The notes beneath the pieces were generated by a model. That model worked only from the letters and a program-made list of their open reading frames with translations, was not told the DNA's origin and made no database searches. The position numbers and the translations under genes were made by a program. A stretch of DNA of 64,000 nucleotides from Termitomyces sp. T153. Lineage: Eukaryota; Basidiomycota; Agaricomycetes; Agaricales; Lyophyllaceae. The number at the start of each line of letters is the position of its first letter. Position 1 is the stretch's first letter. Location of the stretch: NCBI GenBank assembly GCA_018296165.2, contig JACKQL020000022.1, positions 496,001 to 560,000 of the forward strand, written 5' to 3'. This document shows positions 32,325 through 43,551 of the stretch, one piece after another.

Positions 32325-33540
32325 ATAATCAGCCATGTGGTTAGTCTTGGTGCCTACAAAGACTGTTTGTATAGAGCAAGTATTACATGCAGTCACCCAG
32401 TGCTCCTCAGAAGCACAAATTAAGCTGCTCAATATTGAGTGGTCTCCACACTTTCACCCCAAGTCCATTGGAAATACATCCCAAAAAATTGTTCAATGCC
32501 CTATGAAGATGGGCTGCCTCCTGTTTTGCTAGCGCTGTGTGGGCATTTTGCCCTCTTCAAAGTCCTGCTCCTTCTCTGTCAAAGACTGTTTATAATCACT
32601 TTCTTTAGTGCTGTCTCCAATAGCCTTGCTTTTCCCCTTGTCTGCTGCAGTAGTCCTTTGTTGGGTTGTCAATAATCCATCATACTGCTCTACAGTCCTT
32701 GGGTTGGTGGTTATCCTTACTACACTATATTGATATGGAGGACCAGGGATTGATATAGCCTTCATAAATAAGAGTTGAGCCAGTTTGGCTTGTGTAGGAA
32801 TGTCTCTAGAGAAGTCCACAACTTCTAGTTTTGATACATCAATTGGGAGCTTGCAGCCTTAACAATGTTTGACTGGCCCTGCCACTTCCAAGGCACTAAC
32901 AGTTCTCCTACTCCTCACTATAGATTGCGGCTTTGTCACTGGACCAAGAGGTGCTGGTAGTGCCACCCACAAGCCAGCTGTCCCCATCTGCTGCTGGGCA
33001 GTAGACACAATAGATGCCTTGCAGGTGTGGTTCTGCTCCACTGCCAGGGCATTAATCATAACCTGGTCCTTGTGCATCTTCTGCAACTGCTCTGCAACCA
33101 TTGTCTCCATGCTCACCAATCTACCCTCTTCCATAACTTGTGGCTGCACAGTCCATGTCCTCCATGCTTGCAGAGACTTTCTCAACAATAGCAATGCTGC
33201 CAGTTGTGCCACCAGCAGAAGTCATGCTATTGCAGGCACTATTGCCCACACAACCTCCACAGGCTATGGCTGCAGGTATTTAGCCCTCTTAGGCTCACTA
33301 GCCACTTCTTTATATGTGGGAGCCTTGCATTTCCCTGCTTGCTTGATCTGCTCTAGCACCCTCATGTGCTGCATCTTCATCAGCTCAATTTAGTCGAGCA
33401 ATCCTTTGATTACAACAACTACCAGGTCATCTTACAAGAATGTGGCCAAAGCAGGCACTAGTTGCTCTGCTCTCTCTGACTAAACATGTCTCTTTCTGAT
33501 TATGCTTAAGGCACATGTTCTGGCATCACAGACCTTTGTG
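32325..33540 (-). pseudogene. orfX, middle piece (unknown protein)
   Basis: From the gypsy-C junction leftward: TKVCDARTCALSIIRKRHV (33540-33485), then ELMKMQHMRVLEQIKQAGK and KCKAPTYKEVASEPKRAKY near 33270-33390, then a Gln/Ala-rich helical stretch (33212-32870). VVDFSRDIPTQAKLAQLL and EQYDGLLTTQQRTTAADKGK follow near 32830-32620. The frame ends HMADY at the Helitron junction (32325). There are several stops and frameshifts. No named domain is recognised. It is the continuation of the pieces at 24403-25581 and 41510-41769. Confidence 0.55.
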
Positions 33541-33545
33541 GTGGC

Positions 33546-34733
33546 TGTCAGGTTCCACTGACCACAGGAGCTCAGCTGCACTGGATGAATCCTTACTAGG
33601 CAGACATGATTCTCTGCACTGGTAACTGGGCACTCAGGGGAGTTCTAACTGCAGGGAACTTGCAAGGATGAGTGATGGGAAGTGATCTGAGCAAGTCTGG
33701 GGTGGTCTGGAAGATTGTAGGACAAGTTGTGGGGAAAGGGACAGGCTTGGTGGGGTGTCAGGTACGAGTCTGTAAGTGAGTATTGTGAATGCGGTGGGAG
33801 TGGAGGCTATGCAAGTGATGGGAGTGGAGCTGGAGCTCAGTAGGGGATCAATGGAATTTGATGGGGGATTGACAGAAGTTGAGGGAGTTTGGGACCAAGC
33901 AAGTAGCAAGGTCTGGAGCTGGTTTAAAGAATGCTTAAGGTTCATAATTGTAAGCATGGAATTCATGAAAGTGTTAAGGGTTGAACAGGACTTGAGCACA
34001 ATGAAGGAAACAGATCAAACAAGATGAGATGGAGCTGGACAGAGCAAGATGGAGTTGAGACTAGATTGAGACAGGAACAAAAATAGCTTTGGGCAGAGAT
34101 ACAAAATAATAACAAGGATGATAATGGAATAGAGACAAGACAAAACTGGGAGACTGAGATTAAAGGAAACATAACATGGGGCACAAAACATGAGAGAGAA
34201 ACAATCAGACCATAAGTAACATTAAACAACAGGTAATATCAAGACTAGAGTATGTGGAGCTACTCTATGGCTTATATACTGGCTACTGGAGTGCTCTGGA
34301 GGACAGCAGGTGTGGCAGTGGGGCTTGGTGGGGCTTGGCAGCATCAATGGGTGTCAGTTGTAATCAGAGGGTGGGCCATGTTGATATCTTGATGGGATCA
34401 GTTGGGGATGCAGGCTACTCTGAGGTAGTTGTAATACTCTGGAGTGGGTCAGAAGAACTGGGTTGATAGGCTGGTGATGTATGATGGAGTCAGGAATGTC
34501 AGAGGATGGCTCCAGGGGTTCAGGAGATCCAGGGGAAGCATTGGCGGCTATAGAGAGGATGTCAGAGTTGGCTAGAGGGGCTGTTGGAATTTGCTGAAGA
34601 AGTGTTGGAGGTGTCTGGAGTAGGTGCAGAGAGTGTACAATGGTTGAGGGATTGAGGGAGACATTGGGGGGGAGCCCTATGGAAGCGAGCAGGCCAGGAA
34701 TGGGGTCAGGGATCCAGAGAGCAGGTTATGACA
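33546..34733 (-). repeat. gypsy-C 3' LTR
   Basis: 1188 bp with TGTCATAACC and CCTGACA ends on the minus strand. The TATA box starts at 34278 (minus) and the 12-mer AGTCTTGATATT occupies 34246-34235 (minus), offset 32 nt. It is 48 bp shorter than its partner, exactly two units of a 24-bp minisatellite (1 copy near 33802 against 3 copies near 40520-40600). Confidence 0.93.
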
Positions 34734-34747
34734 TCACCCCCCCTTCA
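34734..34747 (-). other. gypsy-C polypurine tract
   Basis: On the minus strand TGAAGGGGGGGTGA abuts the 3' LTR and matches the gypsy-B tract in 13 of 14 positions. Confidence 0.85.
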
Positions 34748-35138
34748 GTGTCAAGACCCTCGAGATGTGGGGCTTAGGTTAGGGGTCAATGGGGGGCATA
34801 GGAATTGAAGCCAAGCAATATTGATCAAACTGCAGCAAGCAGTGGCGGCATGAGAGATGAAGTTGAAGCGTGGCTACCATTCATCAGGGGGCTCTTCCCA
34901 AGTCATTAAAAGATCAAATGTATCCCAGGAGTTCCCAAATTTTTTGCCATGTCTTCTTCCATGTCATCATTGTGTTCTGCATTGCCAACCCCTCCCCCTT
35001 CTGGCGACAATTGTGTGGTAATCTGGGTGGAGTACAAGCATCATTGGCAGGAGTTTGAACAGTGGCAGGACCATAGGAAGGTGGAGGCAATAACTTGCCA
35101 TCATGAGTGTGATGTTTTTCTTGCTCTGCAATTGCTGA
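34748..35138. other. gypsy-C interval between polypurine tract and antisense gene
   Basis: Plus-strand sequence here probably holds the 5' untranslated region or first exon of the antisense gene. I could not fix a start. I see no minus-strand gene. Confidence 0.4.
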
Positions 35139-36440
35139 TTGAGCTCTGTAGAGTTGTCCTCAGCGGTAGTGGGCTCCTTCAGGAGTTCTTTGCATATGAG
35201 GGGGTCAGGGCCTGCTGGTCATTCTGTTCCCATTGCCCTGGGGCATTCTGTGAGGCCCAGCCTGGGAGCAGGGATTGTCCACATTGTTCTGGAGGTGGAG
35301 AGGATTCTGCAAGCTCAGATGATGCCAGAGGTATTTGCAGGGGCACTTAGGCAGGCATGGGGTCCTCTGACTCTAGAATGGTGTCAGAACAAGGCTCTGG
35401 TGAGTTCCTACTGCTTTCTTAGTGTTGGCTAATCAGTTGTCCTAGTGCACCCTCTGCACTCAGCAGGAGGAATTGTGTGAGTTCAACAAGCTGACTGCAG
35501 GGTCCCACTGTGACACCTCAGTCTGTCTTCCATGCCATGCTAGGCACAAGAAATGTTCTATTTTGCTGGAATGGTGTGCCACATGTGTTGCTGCGGAGCA
35601 GGAGTGGAAGGAGGGTTGGGTGAGGAGTCAGCTGGGCAAGAGTTGGAAGGCCTAGGTATCAGGCCAAGGGTCAGGTTTGGAGAGCAAGAGGAGTGCAGGG
35701 CAGCCAGTGAAGAAGGTGGGACCCCCACAGAGCAGGCAGAGGGAGGGGGAGGTGGCATTATGTGACAAAGGCAAGTGGAGGGCCTCCCCACTACCTGAGG
35801 TGGGGCCCAGCAAGAGGCTGCAGGGCCTCCTGGGCCCCACATATATTCCTCTGGCTCAGGTGCACTGAGGGCATGTCCCTTGAGTTCCCCTGAACCTGTG
35901 CCCTCCATCACTAAAACATTCCTTTGTCGCCAGGTGGAGGGGTTGTCAAGGATATTGGCAGCATGAGAGGGAGAGCTCCAGAGAGCAGGGGAGGACTGTG
36001 ATGCAGTGCAGAGGGAGAGGGATGTGTTGTGGCAGGACTATAATACAGCAGTGCAGATGGCCACAGCAAGAGCATTGGAAGGATGGGGTTTGCAGGAATG
36101 CCTGGCACAGTTGGAAATATGATCTGTGGAAAAGGTGGAGGAATAGTGGGGCTTGGAGGAGAGAGGCTTGACTCAGGCAGAGGCCAAGGTTAGGAGATGA
36201 TGGAAGGAGTGGCTGGTGAGAGAGGCAGCCTTGGGGCATGCAGGAATCTTGCATGAGTGTCCTCTTGTGCATTCTGACTTCTGTTGACAAGTATGGGACA
36301 GGCTCGGTCCAGGAGCACTAGGTCCTCATAGATGGGGCTTCTGCTGCTTTTGCATTGATCCAAGACAGGTTGGTGCAGATGCCCATGGACTGTTCTCCAG
36401 AGTTGGACCAGGGGGTGGTAAGAATGGGGCAGTTGTTGGT
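35139..36440 (+). pseudogene. Antisense spliced gene of gypsy-C: double C-x2-C-x6-C homologue
   Basis: The exon to 35399 ends GPLTLEWCQNKAL. A 46-nt intron follows (35400-35445). The next exon starts CTLC-x6-C, then 15 residues, then CLPCHARHKKC and WCATC. The cysteine spacing C-2-C-6-C-15-C-2-C-6-C is identical to the gypsy-B gene, and the KGKWRASPL.EVGPSK block (near 35780-35815) is shared. Downstream, decayed frames resemble the coiled-coil part (near 35930-36200) and a LGHAGILHECPL block near 36210-36260. There are several stops (for example 35653-35655). It is transcribed toward the element 5' end, opposite to the element's own sense. Confidence 0.65.
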
Positions 36441-36474
36441 AGAGCACTAGCAGTGTAATGTGGTAGCCCTAGAG

Positions 36475-37098
36475 TTATGGTAGGAGGTGGTAGCAGATGC
36501 AGGGGAGGAGTTGCCTGGGCTGGCAGAGGTGCTGGCTGTGGTGTGGGTCCAGATGGAGGTTGACTTGGGGGTTGGGGAAGTGGGGAGGGGAGCTCTGGAA
36601 GGGGTGAGGGAGTGAGAGGGTCTGGGGCTTGAGCCTTTTCTTGCTGTTTGTCCTGCTGTCTTCTTGTTGCTTCATGTATTTTCTGCTTGTAAGATTCTGT
36701 ACTCTTCTAGAATTGTTCATACCAATCCTTTGTAGGGTCCTGGCAAGTGTGCAAGGTTTGAGTTTGTGTGAAGGGTGATTGAGCAGAAATGCATAGGAGT
36801 ACTTGTGGGAGTTGAATCCCAAGGTTATCCAGAGGCAGAGGTTAAGCCTGCTAGTGCCATCTGTATTGGCTAGTCCTGGAGTTGTCAGGGCTTGGCAGAG
36901 CATTATAGGAGGGAGTCCCAAGGTCTGGCAGAGGTGTTGTAGGTCTTCCTGCAGAGCTCCGGTATATCTTAGAATATGGGTGGGTGGCAATATTTGGGCT
37001 TGCTCCTCAGGGTTTTGGGTAGGGATCATCCTCAGATCTGCAGTGGGGTCAAGCATTGTGCTGGCTTGGAAGGGCAGACCTCCAAATCTTTGAAGCAT
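36475..37098 (-). CDS. gypsy-C internal ORF, unknown
   Basis: An open frame of 207 residues, the longest in the sense orientation of this element. It has MLQRFGGLPFQAST near its start and a Ser/Pro/His-rich end. It has no zinc knuckle, protease or RT motif. It could be a decayed Gag-like or captured sequence; I cannot tell which. The antisense gene lies immediately downstream on the other strand. Confidence 0.3.
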   Translation of the reverse strand: MLQRFGGLPFQASTMLDPTADLRMIPTQNPEEQAQILPPTHILRYTGALQEDLQHLCQTLGLPPIMLCQALTTPGLANTDGTSRLNLCLWITLGFNSHKYSYAFLLNHPSHKLKPCTLARTLQRIGMNNSRRVQNLTSRKYMKQQEDSRTNSKKRLKPQTLSLPHPFQSSPPHFPNPQVNLHLDPHHSQHLCQPRQLLPCICYHLLP

Positions 37099-40000
37099 GC
37101 TTGATGGCAGCTTTAGTTTTTTCTGTTGATGTGGCTGGCAGAAGGGGCAAAGATCATCTGGTGGGTTGACCTTGTGCCAACGCGGCTAGCAAGGGTGGCA
37201 GAAGTCCTTTTTGATGATGGTGGGAGTGGCAGAGAGAAGTTCATTCTTGGGGTGTGGCCAGTTGGAGGTGGGAGCCCTTGGCGGCATAGCAGCGGGGTTC
37301 CAGGATAAAAGTGGTCTTTGTGATAACCCAGCAGAGAACTGTTCCCTTTCTAGGGCAGAGCTAGTGGATGGAGGTGGCATGAGGGTTGGCAGAGTGATGA
37401 CTTTGCTGGCAGAGTTCTTTTAGGTTTGGTGGGCTGGGCTATGGTTGATTTGGGGGTGAGCTTGGAGCTTCAGGCAGTGGTTTTTGTCCCTTTCCAGGGC
37501 AGAGCTCATGGTGGAGATGGTGCAGAGTAGATGGGGTGTTGCCTTGCTAGCAGAGCTCTCCTAGTTTTGATGGGGCAGGGCGGGGTGGGTTTGGGTGAGC
37601 TCAGAACTTTGCTTCTTCCTTTAGGGTGGGAGTTAGCATCTCAGAGTTAGTGTGGAGGTTATTCAGTGGGCAGTTCGTTGTCAGAGTTGACTGCGGGGGT
37701 GGTGTGGGGCAGAAAAAGGGGTCCAGGGCATGTTTTTGTCAGTCTGTCATTCCCATTGTGAGAACCAGAGGTCTGGAGTCAATGTAAGGGGGAGTTGGCT
37801 TGTCAGTGGGGTTGTGTCAGAGGTGATGCTGGTCAAAGGGGAGGTTCCAGAGTGGGGTTTTCCTCTTTATTCAAATCAGTGTGACATGCAGACATTTAAC
37901 AGAAATTACTACTGAGTGGCAGAGTTCTTGAAAAAAGTGGCTGTGGTCTCTGGAGTCATGCTTGGACCAGCTGGGTGGGTTCTAGCAGTTCTCTGAGAGC
38001 TTGGGTGGGTCTGACCATTGTCCAGATATTTGAGGTCACTTATTTCATGTTGGCAAGTGGTCATCCACAGGTGCTAGAGGGTGGTGGGGGGAGTCAGTTG
38101 TATGAGAGCATCACCAGAGACTCTAAGGGAGTTGCAGGGGGGTAGGGTAATCTTCCATTTATGCTCCAGAGTGGTCCAGAGGTTACTATGAATGAAGGTG
38201 GAGTAGGTCTTGGTATCTTTGGAGGGCATCATTGGTCTCTTGATTGTTGGGGCAGAGTCAGAGGAGCCATTCATTGTCCTTGGCATCTAGGTCGATCTCT
38301 ATTGGGTGCAGCTTGGTTCACTGGAAGTGCTGTGGAATTTGGGGGGAGACTACTTTGAGGGTTCTGGAGAGTATCCCCTTGTTGGAGAAGTGATTTGTTA
38401 GGGGAGGGGAGTAGGATAGTGGTGGGGCTGGGACTCCATGGCTGGGGTCATGGCATGTGACATTGGCACTTTCTTCAGTGTTGTTAGGTGGGGTCAACAG
38501 TATCTTCTCAAGGTCGGTTTGAGGTGGGTGGTGATGGGGGAACATTACTCGCTTCATGGGGAAAGTAACAGCAACTTAATGATACTCCAGAGAGACTACT
38601 TCATATGGGGTTTGTTTCTGAGTACTCTGGGGGTGTAGTCCCTGTTTGATAGAGGTCTTCTGGTGTAAGGGTGGAGGGGTATGAAGCTGGTAGTTAATAA
38701 TTTGTCCTTGTGAAGGAGGTGCTATAGGGGCATCATCATTGGGTTGGCATCATGGGTCCCCTTGATGGATGTCAGAGTTGAAGCAAGGGTTCTAGAGTTG
38801 TATTGCCAGGGTCCAGAGTTGCATGGAAGGGTTCACAGTGACTTAGAGGGGTGGGTCAAGGCTTCCTGGACCTGGTACAGGGTTGTCTGAGTCATTGGGA
38901 CTCTCAAGTTGCTTGGTGGGGAAAATCCTCCAAGGGCATATCAAGCATACTTCCTTTATTGTTGGGGCTTCCTGGACTCAAAATGGTCAGGCATGGGTCC
39001 ATTGTACTGTCTTGAAGGTAATGGTGGGGATTCTCCCTCTCTTGTGTGAACACGTCAACAAGTTCAGAGTACTCCGGGAAACTACTTTGTGTGGGATTCT
39101 CTTTTTCCCTATAGTTTGTTCTAGCAGGGTGACTTCTGTGCTGGAGGTTCTTTTGCTGGAGGTGGCATAGTCTGGTAGCAGGGAGTAGGGGTCCCATCTG
39201 CTTGTGGGTGTGTGGAGAGAGGTGGCATCAAGCATCTTCAATGTTGGAGGTCCTGGATTGGGTGGGGGAGGGTGTTGAAATTGTGGTGGAGGAGTCCAGA
39301 GTTGTTCTGCATTGAGGGCCAGGGTGTCATAGTTCTCCATGTTGACTTCAGAGGTTGTTGGTGTGCTTTGAGGGATGGGACAGAGGTGTGTATTCCTTCC
39401 TTCCTTGACCCTCTAGAGGCTTGGAGATTTTTGTGCCTTGCTCTGGAGTTGCTAGAGTTGGGTCGGAGGCATCAGGGTCCTTCCAAACATTGGGCAGAGG
39501 TGATGGCTGAGTTGACCAAGAGGCTCTAGCTGATTCTGGGGGTGGGCTTCTGGGTTTGGTGAGTAGCATCTTGAGTTGTTGAATGGGAGTGGGCCTTTTG
39601 GAGTTGTTGTGAGTGAGGTGTGGGGGTTGGATGCTCTACTAGCGAGGCGGTGGAGTTTCATTACTGTGTTGTGGCAGAATTGGTGCTGTCAGGGACTTGC
39701 TGAGTTTGTTTCTGATGATGTGCAGAGTTGCAGTGGGTTGGTGGATCCAAAGGCAGGGTTTGGGAAAGTGCATTCTTGAGGATGCTGTTTGTTGTCTAGC
39801 AGGGATGGCAATTGGTTTTCTATGCAGCAAGTGATTTCCTTTGGCAAAGGTTGTTATTGTTGTCAGGGGAGAGTGTAGATGTTGCACTGGAGGAGTTGTT
39901 GAGCAATAGTCGGATTTATCACCAGGGTGGGTTGGGTACTGGTTTGGAGATGTTGTAGTTGACCTTTAATAGGAGACAGAGCTGATGGAGAAGGTGGGGA

Positions 40001-40255
40001 GAGCATAAAAGGTGTTGGTTGAGTGGGTGCAGAGTTGGGCTGGAGAGGGTTTCCATGGGGAGTGCTGTTTGTGTGGGTGTGACTGGAGCAGAAGAGACAT
40101 TTGGTGTCAGGTCTGCAGTTCAATGTGCCTTGGTGGATTGGGCAGAGCCAACCAAGTCAGGGTGGGTTCCAGGTACAGGCCAACTATAGACATCGAGAGT
40201 TCTGACAGAAGTGGGTGCAGAATTAATTGCAGACATCATGAATGGGGTAAGGGAG
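37099..40255. other. gypsy-C internal region, proline-rich on minus strand
   Basis: Short minus-strand frames rich in Pro, Ser, Thr and His (for example 39863-40123, 38987-39340, 38318-38557) could be remnants of a long Gag-like N-terminal region such as that of gypsy-B. None carries a recognisable motif. CpG is strongly depleted. Confidence 0.45.
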
Positions 40256-40267
40256 AGTCTTGATATT
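40256..40267 (-). other. gypsy-C primer-binding site (self-priming type)
   Basis: On the minus strand AATATCAAGACT starts 1 nt after the 5' LTR, exactly as in gypsy-B. It is the perfect complement of the LTR 12-mer at 41017-41006 (minus). Confidence 0.75.
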
Positions 40268-40268
40268 A

Positions 40269-41504
40269 TGTCAGGTTCCACTGACCATGGGGGCTCAGCT
40301 GCACTGGGCAAATCCTTACTAGGCAGATGTAATTCTCTGCACTAGTAACTGAGCACTCAGAGGAGTTCTAACTGCAGAGAACTTGCCAGGACAAGTGATG
40401 GAAAGTGATCCAAGCAAGTCTGGGGTGGTCCAGAAGAGTGTAGGACAAGTTGCAGGGAAAGGGACAGGCTTGGCAGAGTGTCAGGTATGAGTCTGTAAGC
40501 AAGTATTGTGGATGCAGAGGGAGTGGAGGCTATGCAAGTGATGGGAGCAGAGGCTATGCAAGTGATGGGAGTGGAGGCTATGCAAGTGATGGGAGTGGAG
40601 CCAGAGCTTGGTGGAGGATTAACAGAATTTGATGGGGGATTGACAGGAGTTGAGGGAGTTTGGGACCAAGCAAGTAGTGAGGTCCAGAGTTGGTTTAAAG
40701 AATGCTTGAGGTTCATAATTGTAAGCATGGAATTTATGAAAGCATTAAGGGTTGAACAGGACTTGAGCACAATGAAGGAAACAGATCAAACAAGATGAGA
40801 TGGAGCTGGACAGAGCAAGACAGAGTCGAGACTAAATTGAGATGGGAACAAAAATAGATTCAGGCAGAGATATGGAATAATAATGAGGATGATAATGGAA
40901 TAGAGACAAGACAAGACTGGAAGACTGAGAGTAAAGGAAACATAACATGGGGCACAAGACATGAGAGAGAAACAATCAGAGCATAGGTAACATTAGACAA
41001 CAGGTAATATCAAGACTAGAGTACATGGAGCTATTCTATGACTTATATACTGGCTACTGGAGTGCTCCAGGGGACAGCAGGTGTGGCGGTGGAGCTTAGC
41101 AGGGCTTGGCAGCATTGACAGGTGTCAGTTGTAATCAGAGGGCAGGCCACATTGATATCTTGATGGGATCAGTTAGGGATGCAGGCCACTCTGAGGTAGT
41201 TGTGATACTCTGGAGTGGGTTGGGGGAACCGAGTCAATGGGGCTGGTGATGTATGACAGAGTTAAGAACATCAGAGGATGGCTCCAGGGGTTCAGAAGAT
41301 TAGGAGAAGCATTGGTGGCTGCAGAGAGGATGTTGGAGTTGGCCAGGGGGGCCGTCAGAATTTGCTGCAGAAGTGTCAGAGTTGCCTGGAGTAGGTGCGG
41401 AGGGTGTACAATGGTTGGGGGATTGAGGGGGACATTGGGGGGGAGCCCTATGGAAGCAAGCAGGCTGGGAATGGGGTCAGGGATCCAGGGAGCGGATCAT
41501 GACA
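40269..41504 (-). repeat. gypsy-C 5' LTR
   Basis: 1236 bp. The TATA box starts at 41049 (minus) and the 12-mer lies at 41017-41006 (minus), offset 32 nt. A 24-bp unit (GAGGCTATGCAAGTGATGGG core) is present three times near 40520-40600. Much of the divergence from the 3' LTR consists of TG in one copy where the other has CA. Confidence 0.93.
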
Positions 41505-41509
41505 GTGGC

Positions 41510-41769
41510 ATTGATTGCACTACCATACTTGCATACAAATGTTGGGTTGGGCACCATAGCACCTGTCATCATCTATATCCATGTAATGATGGGGCAGCAC
41601 ATATGCTGCTCCCTCCCCATAGCCATGCAGTACTTGGTATGGTGTTTGATAGGGCAGCAGCTCTTTATGCTCTGGATAGGTCATATTCTCCATATAAATA
41701 GGTCCTCCTCCCTCACCAGAGCCAATAGAGCTCTGTCCAGGCTGAGTAGGTCCCTAGTAGGCCATTCTT
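41510..41769 (-). pseudogene. orfX, N-terminal piece (unknown protein)
   Basis: A frame starts near the ATG at about 41769 and reads through PIYMENMTYPEHKELLPYQ, PYQVLHGYGEGAAYVLPHHY and MDIDDDRCYGAQPNICMQVW to the gypsy-C junction. It has a TAG soon after the ATG and one just before the junction. The frame beyond gypsy-C (33540 downward) is offset by one, so there is a frameshift as well. It starts about 160 bp after the gypsy-D chromodomain, so orfX may be either a neighbour of gypsy-D or an extra gene of it. Confidence 0.5.
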
Positions 41770-41927
41770 TTCACTACTAACAATTCACATTGTATGTTGT
41801 GCAATGGCAACCAAGGAAACCAAAAATCTCTCAACTCTACACATGACCAAATAGTTGCAAAGTCCAGTAACCAGACCAGACCTAGCCATCAATGTCATGA
41901 TGCATCAAGGATGCATCATGCCAGTTG

Positions 41928-43548
41928 CTGCAGACATTTCATGCCCTGCAATTCCAGATATTTGTCCAAGGCTTCAAGGTCCTTGCAGTTTGCCAAAGGC
42001 TCCTAGGTAGTATCCCCCAGGGTCCACTGCACCTCAAACTCAATATACCCCTTCTCTGTCTACCTATAACCTACCAGGTCATCCACAAACCACTCCTGGT
42101 CTTTGGCTGTGCCAAAATCATAGGGACCTGATGTTGTGCAATTTGGAAACAGCACATCATTATTCCCCATATATGGTCACAGCAGCAACACATGAAACTT
42201 TGGTACAAGCTGCTGTGCTTGTAATGCAGCTGGTAACTTGAGCACATAGTTCAATATACTTGGTTCAGCCTCCAGTACCTTGTACAGTCCCACCTATTTA
42301 GGACACAGCTTATTCACCTGTCCCTTGGGCAGATTCAAGTCCTTGGAAGACAGATATACTAGGCTACCCTTGTCAATTGCTGACTCACTGCTATGGCGGT
42401 CATTGGCACAGCTTGTCTGGAAGACACAAGCCTCTATGATTGCATCATGTGCACTTGCTAGGTTCATTAGTGCAACCTATGCAAATTCCTTGATCCCACT
42501 GTGGATCACTTTGTCACTACAAAGCTCTCTTATCATAGCCAGCATGTGGCTGCCATTCAGCTTGAAGGGTGCATATTCTGTGGTCTCAGACACACTCACA
42601 TTAATTGCAAAGTTGATTATAGGCACATGGTCAACCCAGTCCTTCTGGTCAGGTCAGATGACCACTTGAAAGATCTGCATGACACTGCAATTTGTGTGCT
42701 CTGTCTGCCCATCTGTCTGCAGATGAAAAGAAGTCAACATGAGTAACCTTGCTCCAAGCAACTTGTGCAGCTCCCTCCATCATTAGGAGGTAAATTTAGA
42801 ATCTCAATCACTCACAATTAAGCTTGGTAAACCATGAAGGCATACTATCTCCCTGAGGTAGATCCACAACAGTTTGGATGCCATTGTTGTTGTGACAACT
42901 GGTCATGCAACAAATCACTACCCAAAGGTAGTTACAGCCATGCAACTCAGGAAATGGACCAATGAAATCCATGCCTATAGAGTCCCAGGACTTCACTGGA
43001 ACTGGAAGTAAATGTAGCTTCCCTGGTGGTTTCCTGTTTGAAGTCTTTGAAAGTTGACAAGCTTCACATGTCATGCAAAACTGGCATGTCTCTTTGGCCA
43101 TTTGTGGCCACCAGTACAATTGACATACATAATTGATTGTTGTCTGGTACCCAAAGTGCCTGACAATGGTATGGGCTTGTTCCAGGATTGTTGTGATTAA
43201 TGACCTATTTCTTGGCACACACAGAACTTTTGATCCTGACAAGTTCACCAAATAAATGAGCTCCTGCTCAATGATGAAGCATGAGTACTCCTGTGATCTG
43301 TCAAGTATCTCAACAAACAATTTATCCTGCAAGTATCCATGTTGGATATATGCATGCAGTTGTGTGTCCAACACATAATTCCCAGTCCCCACTGTCTGTT
43401 CCACTGTTGGATTGTCATCACCTGACAATGGCATTATCTCCAGCAGTAATGCATTTGGCACTGCATTAGCCATATTCTGGGCCTCAAGATCTCTCAATTC
43501 TAGTTGCTCTTTGAGCTGCTTGCTGCAGTGCAATTCACAAGCTTGCAT
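41928..43548 (-). pseudogene. gypsy-D integrase and chromodomain
   Basis: The zinc block CQFCMTCEACQLSKTSNRKP lies near 43020-43080 after YWWPQM. The core has KSWDSIGMDFIGPFPELHG near 42940-42995 (first Asp), SLIVSD.DSKFTS near 42800-42840 in a shifted frame (second Asp), and LQTDGQTEHTN near 42700-42730 (Glu). A chromodomain, EWFVDDLVGYR...IEFEVQWTLGDTT followed by KDLEALDKYLELQG, lies at about 42106-41928. Chromodomains steer integration to modified histones in chromoviruses. There are many stops and frameshifts. Confidence 0.85.
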
Positions 43549-43551
43549 GGC

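Larger units (their letters stand above)
33546..41504 (-). mobile_element. gypsy-C: LTR element without recognisable pol
   Basis: A complete insertion with LTRs of 1188 bp (33546-34733) and 1236 bp (40269-41504), a primer-binding site (40256-40267), a polypurine tract (34734-34747) and a perfect 5-bp duplication GTGGC (33541-33545, 41505-41509). The 5.5-kb internal region shows no protease, RT, RNase H or integrase motif on either strand. It does carry the antisense gene homologous to that of gypsy-B. It is therefore non-autonomous, or its pol has been replaced. It is inserted in orfX. Confidence 0.92.
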
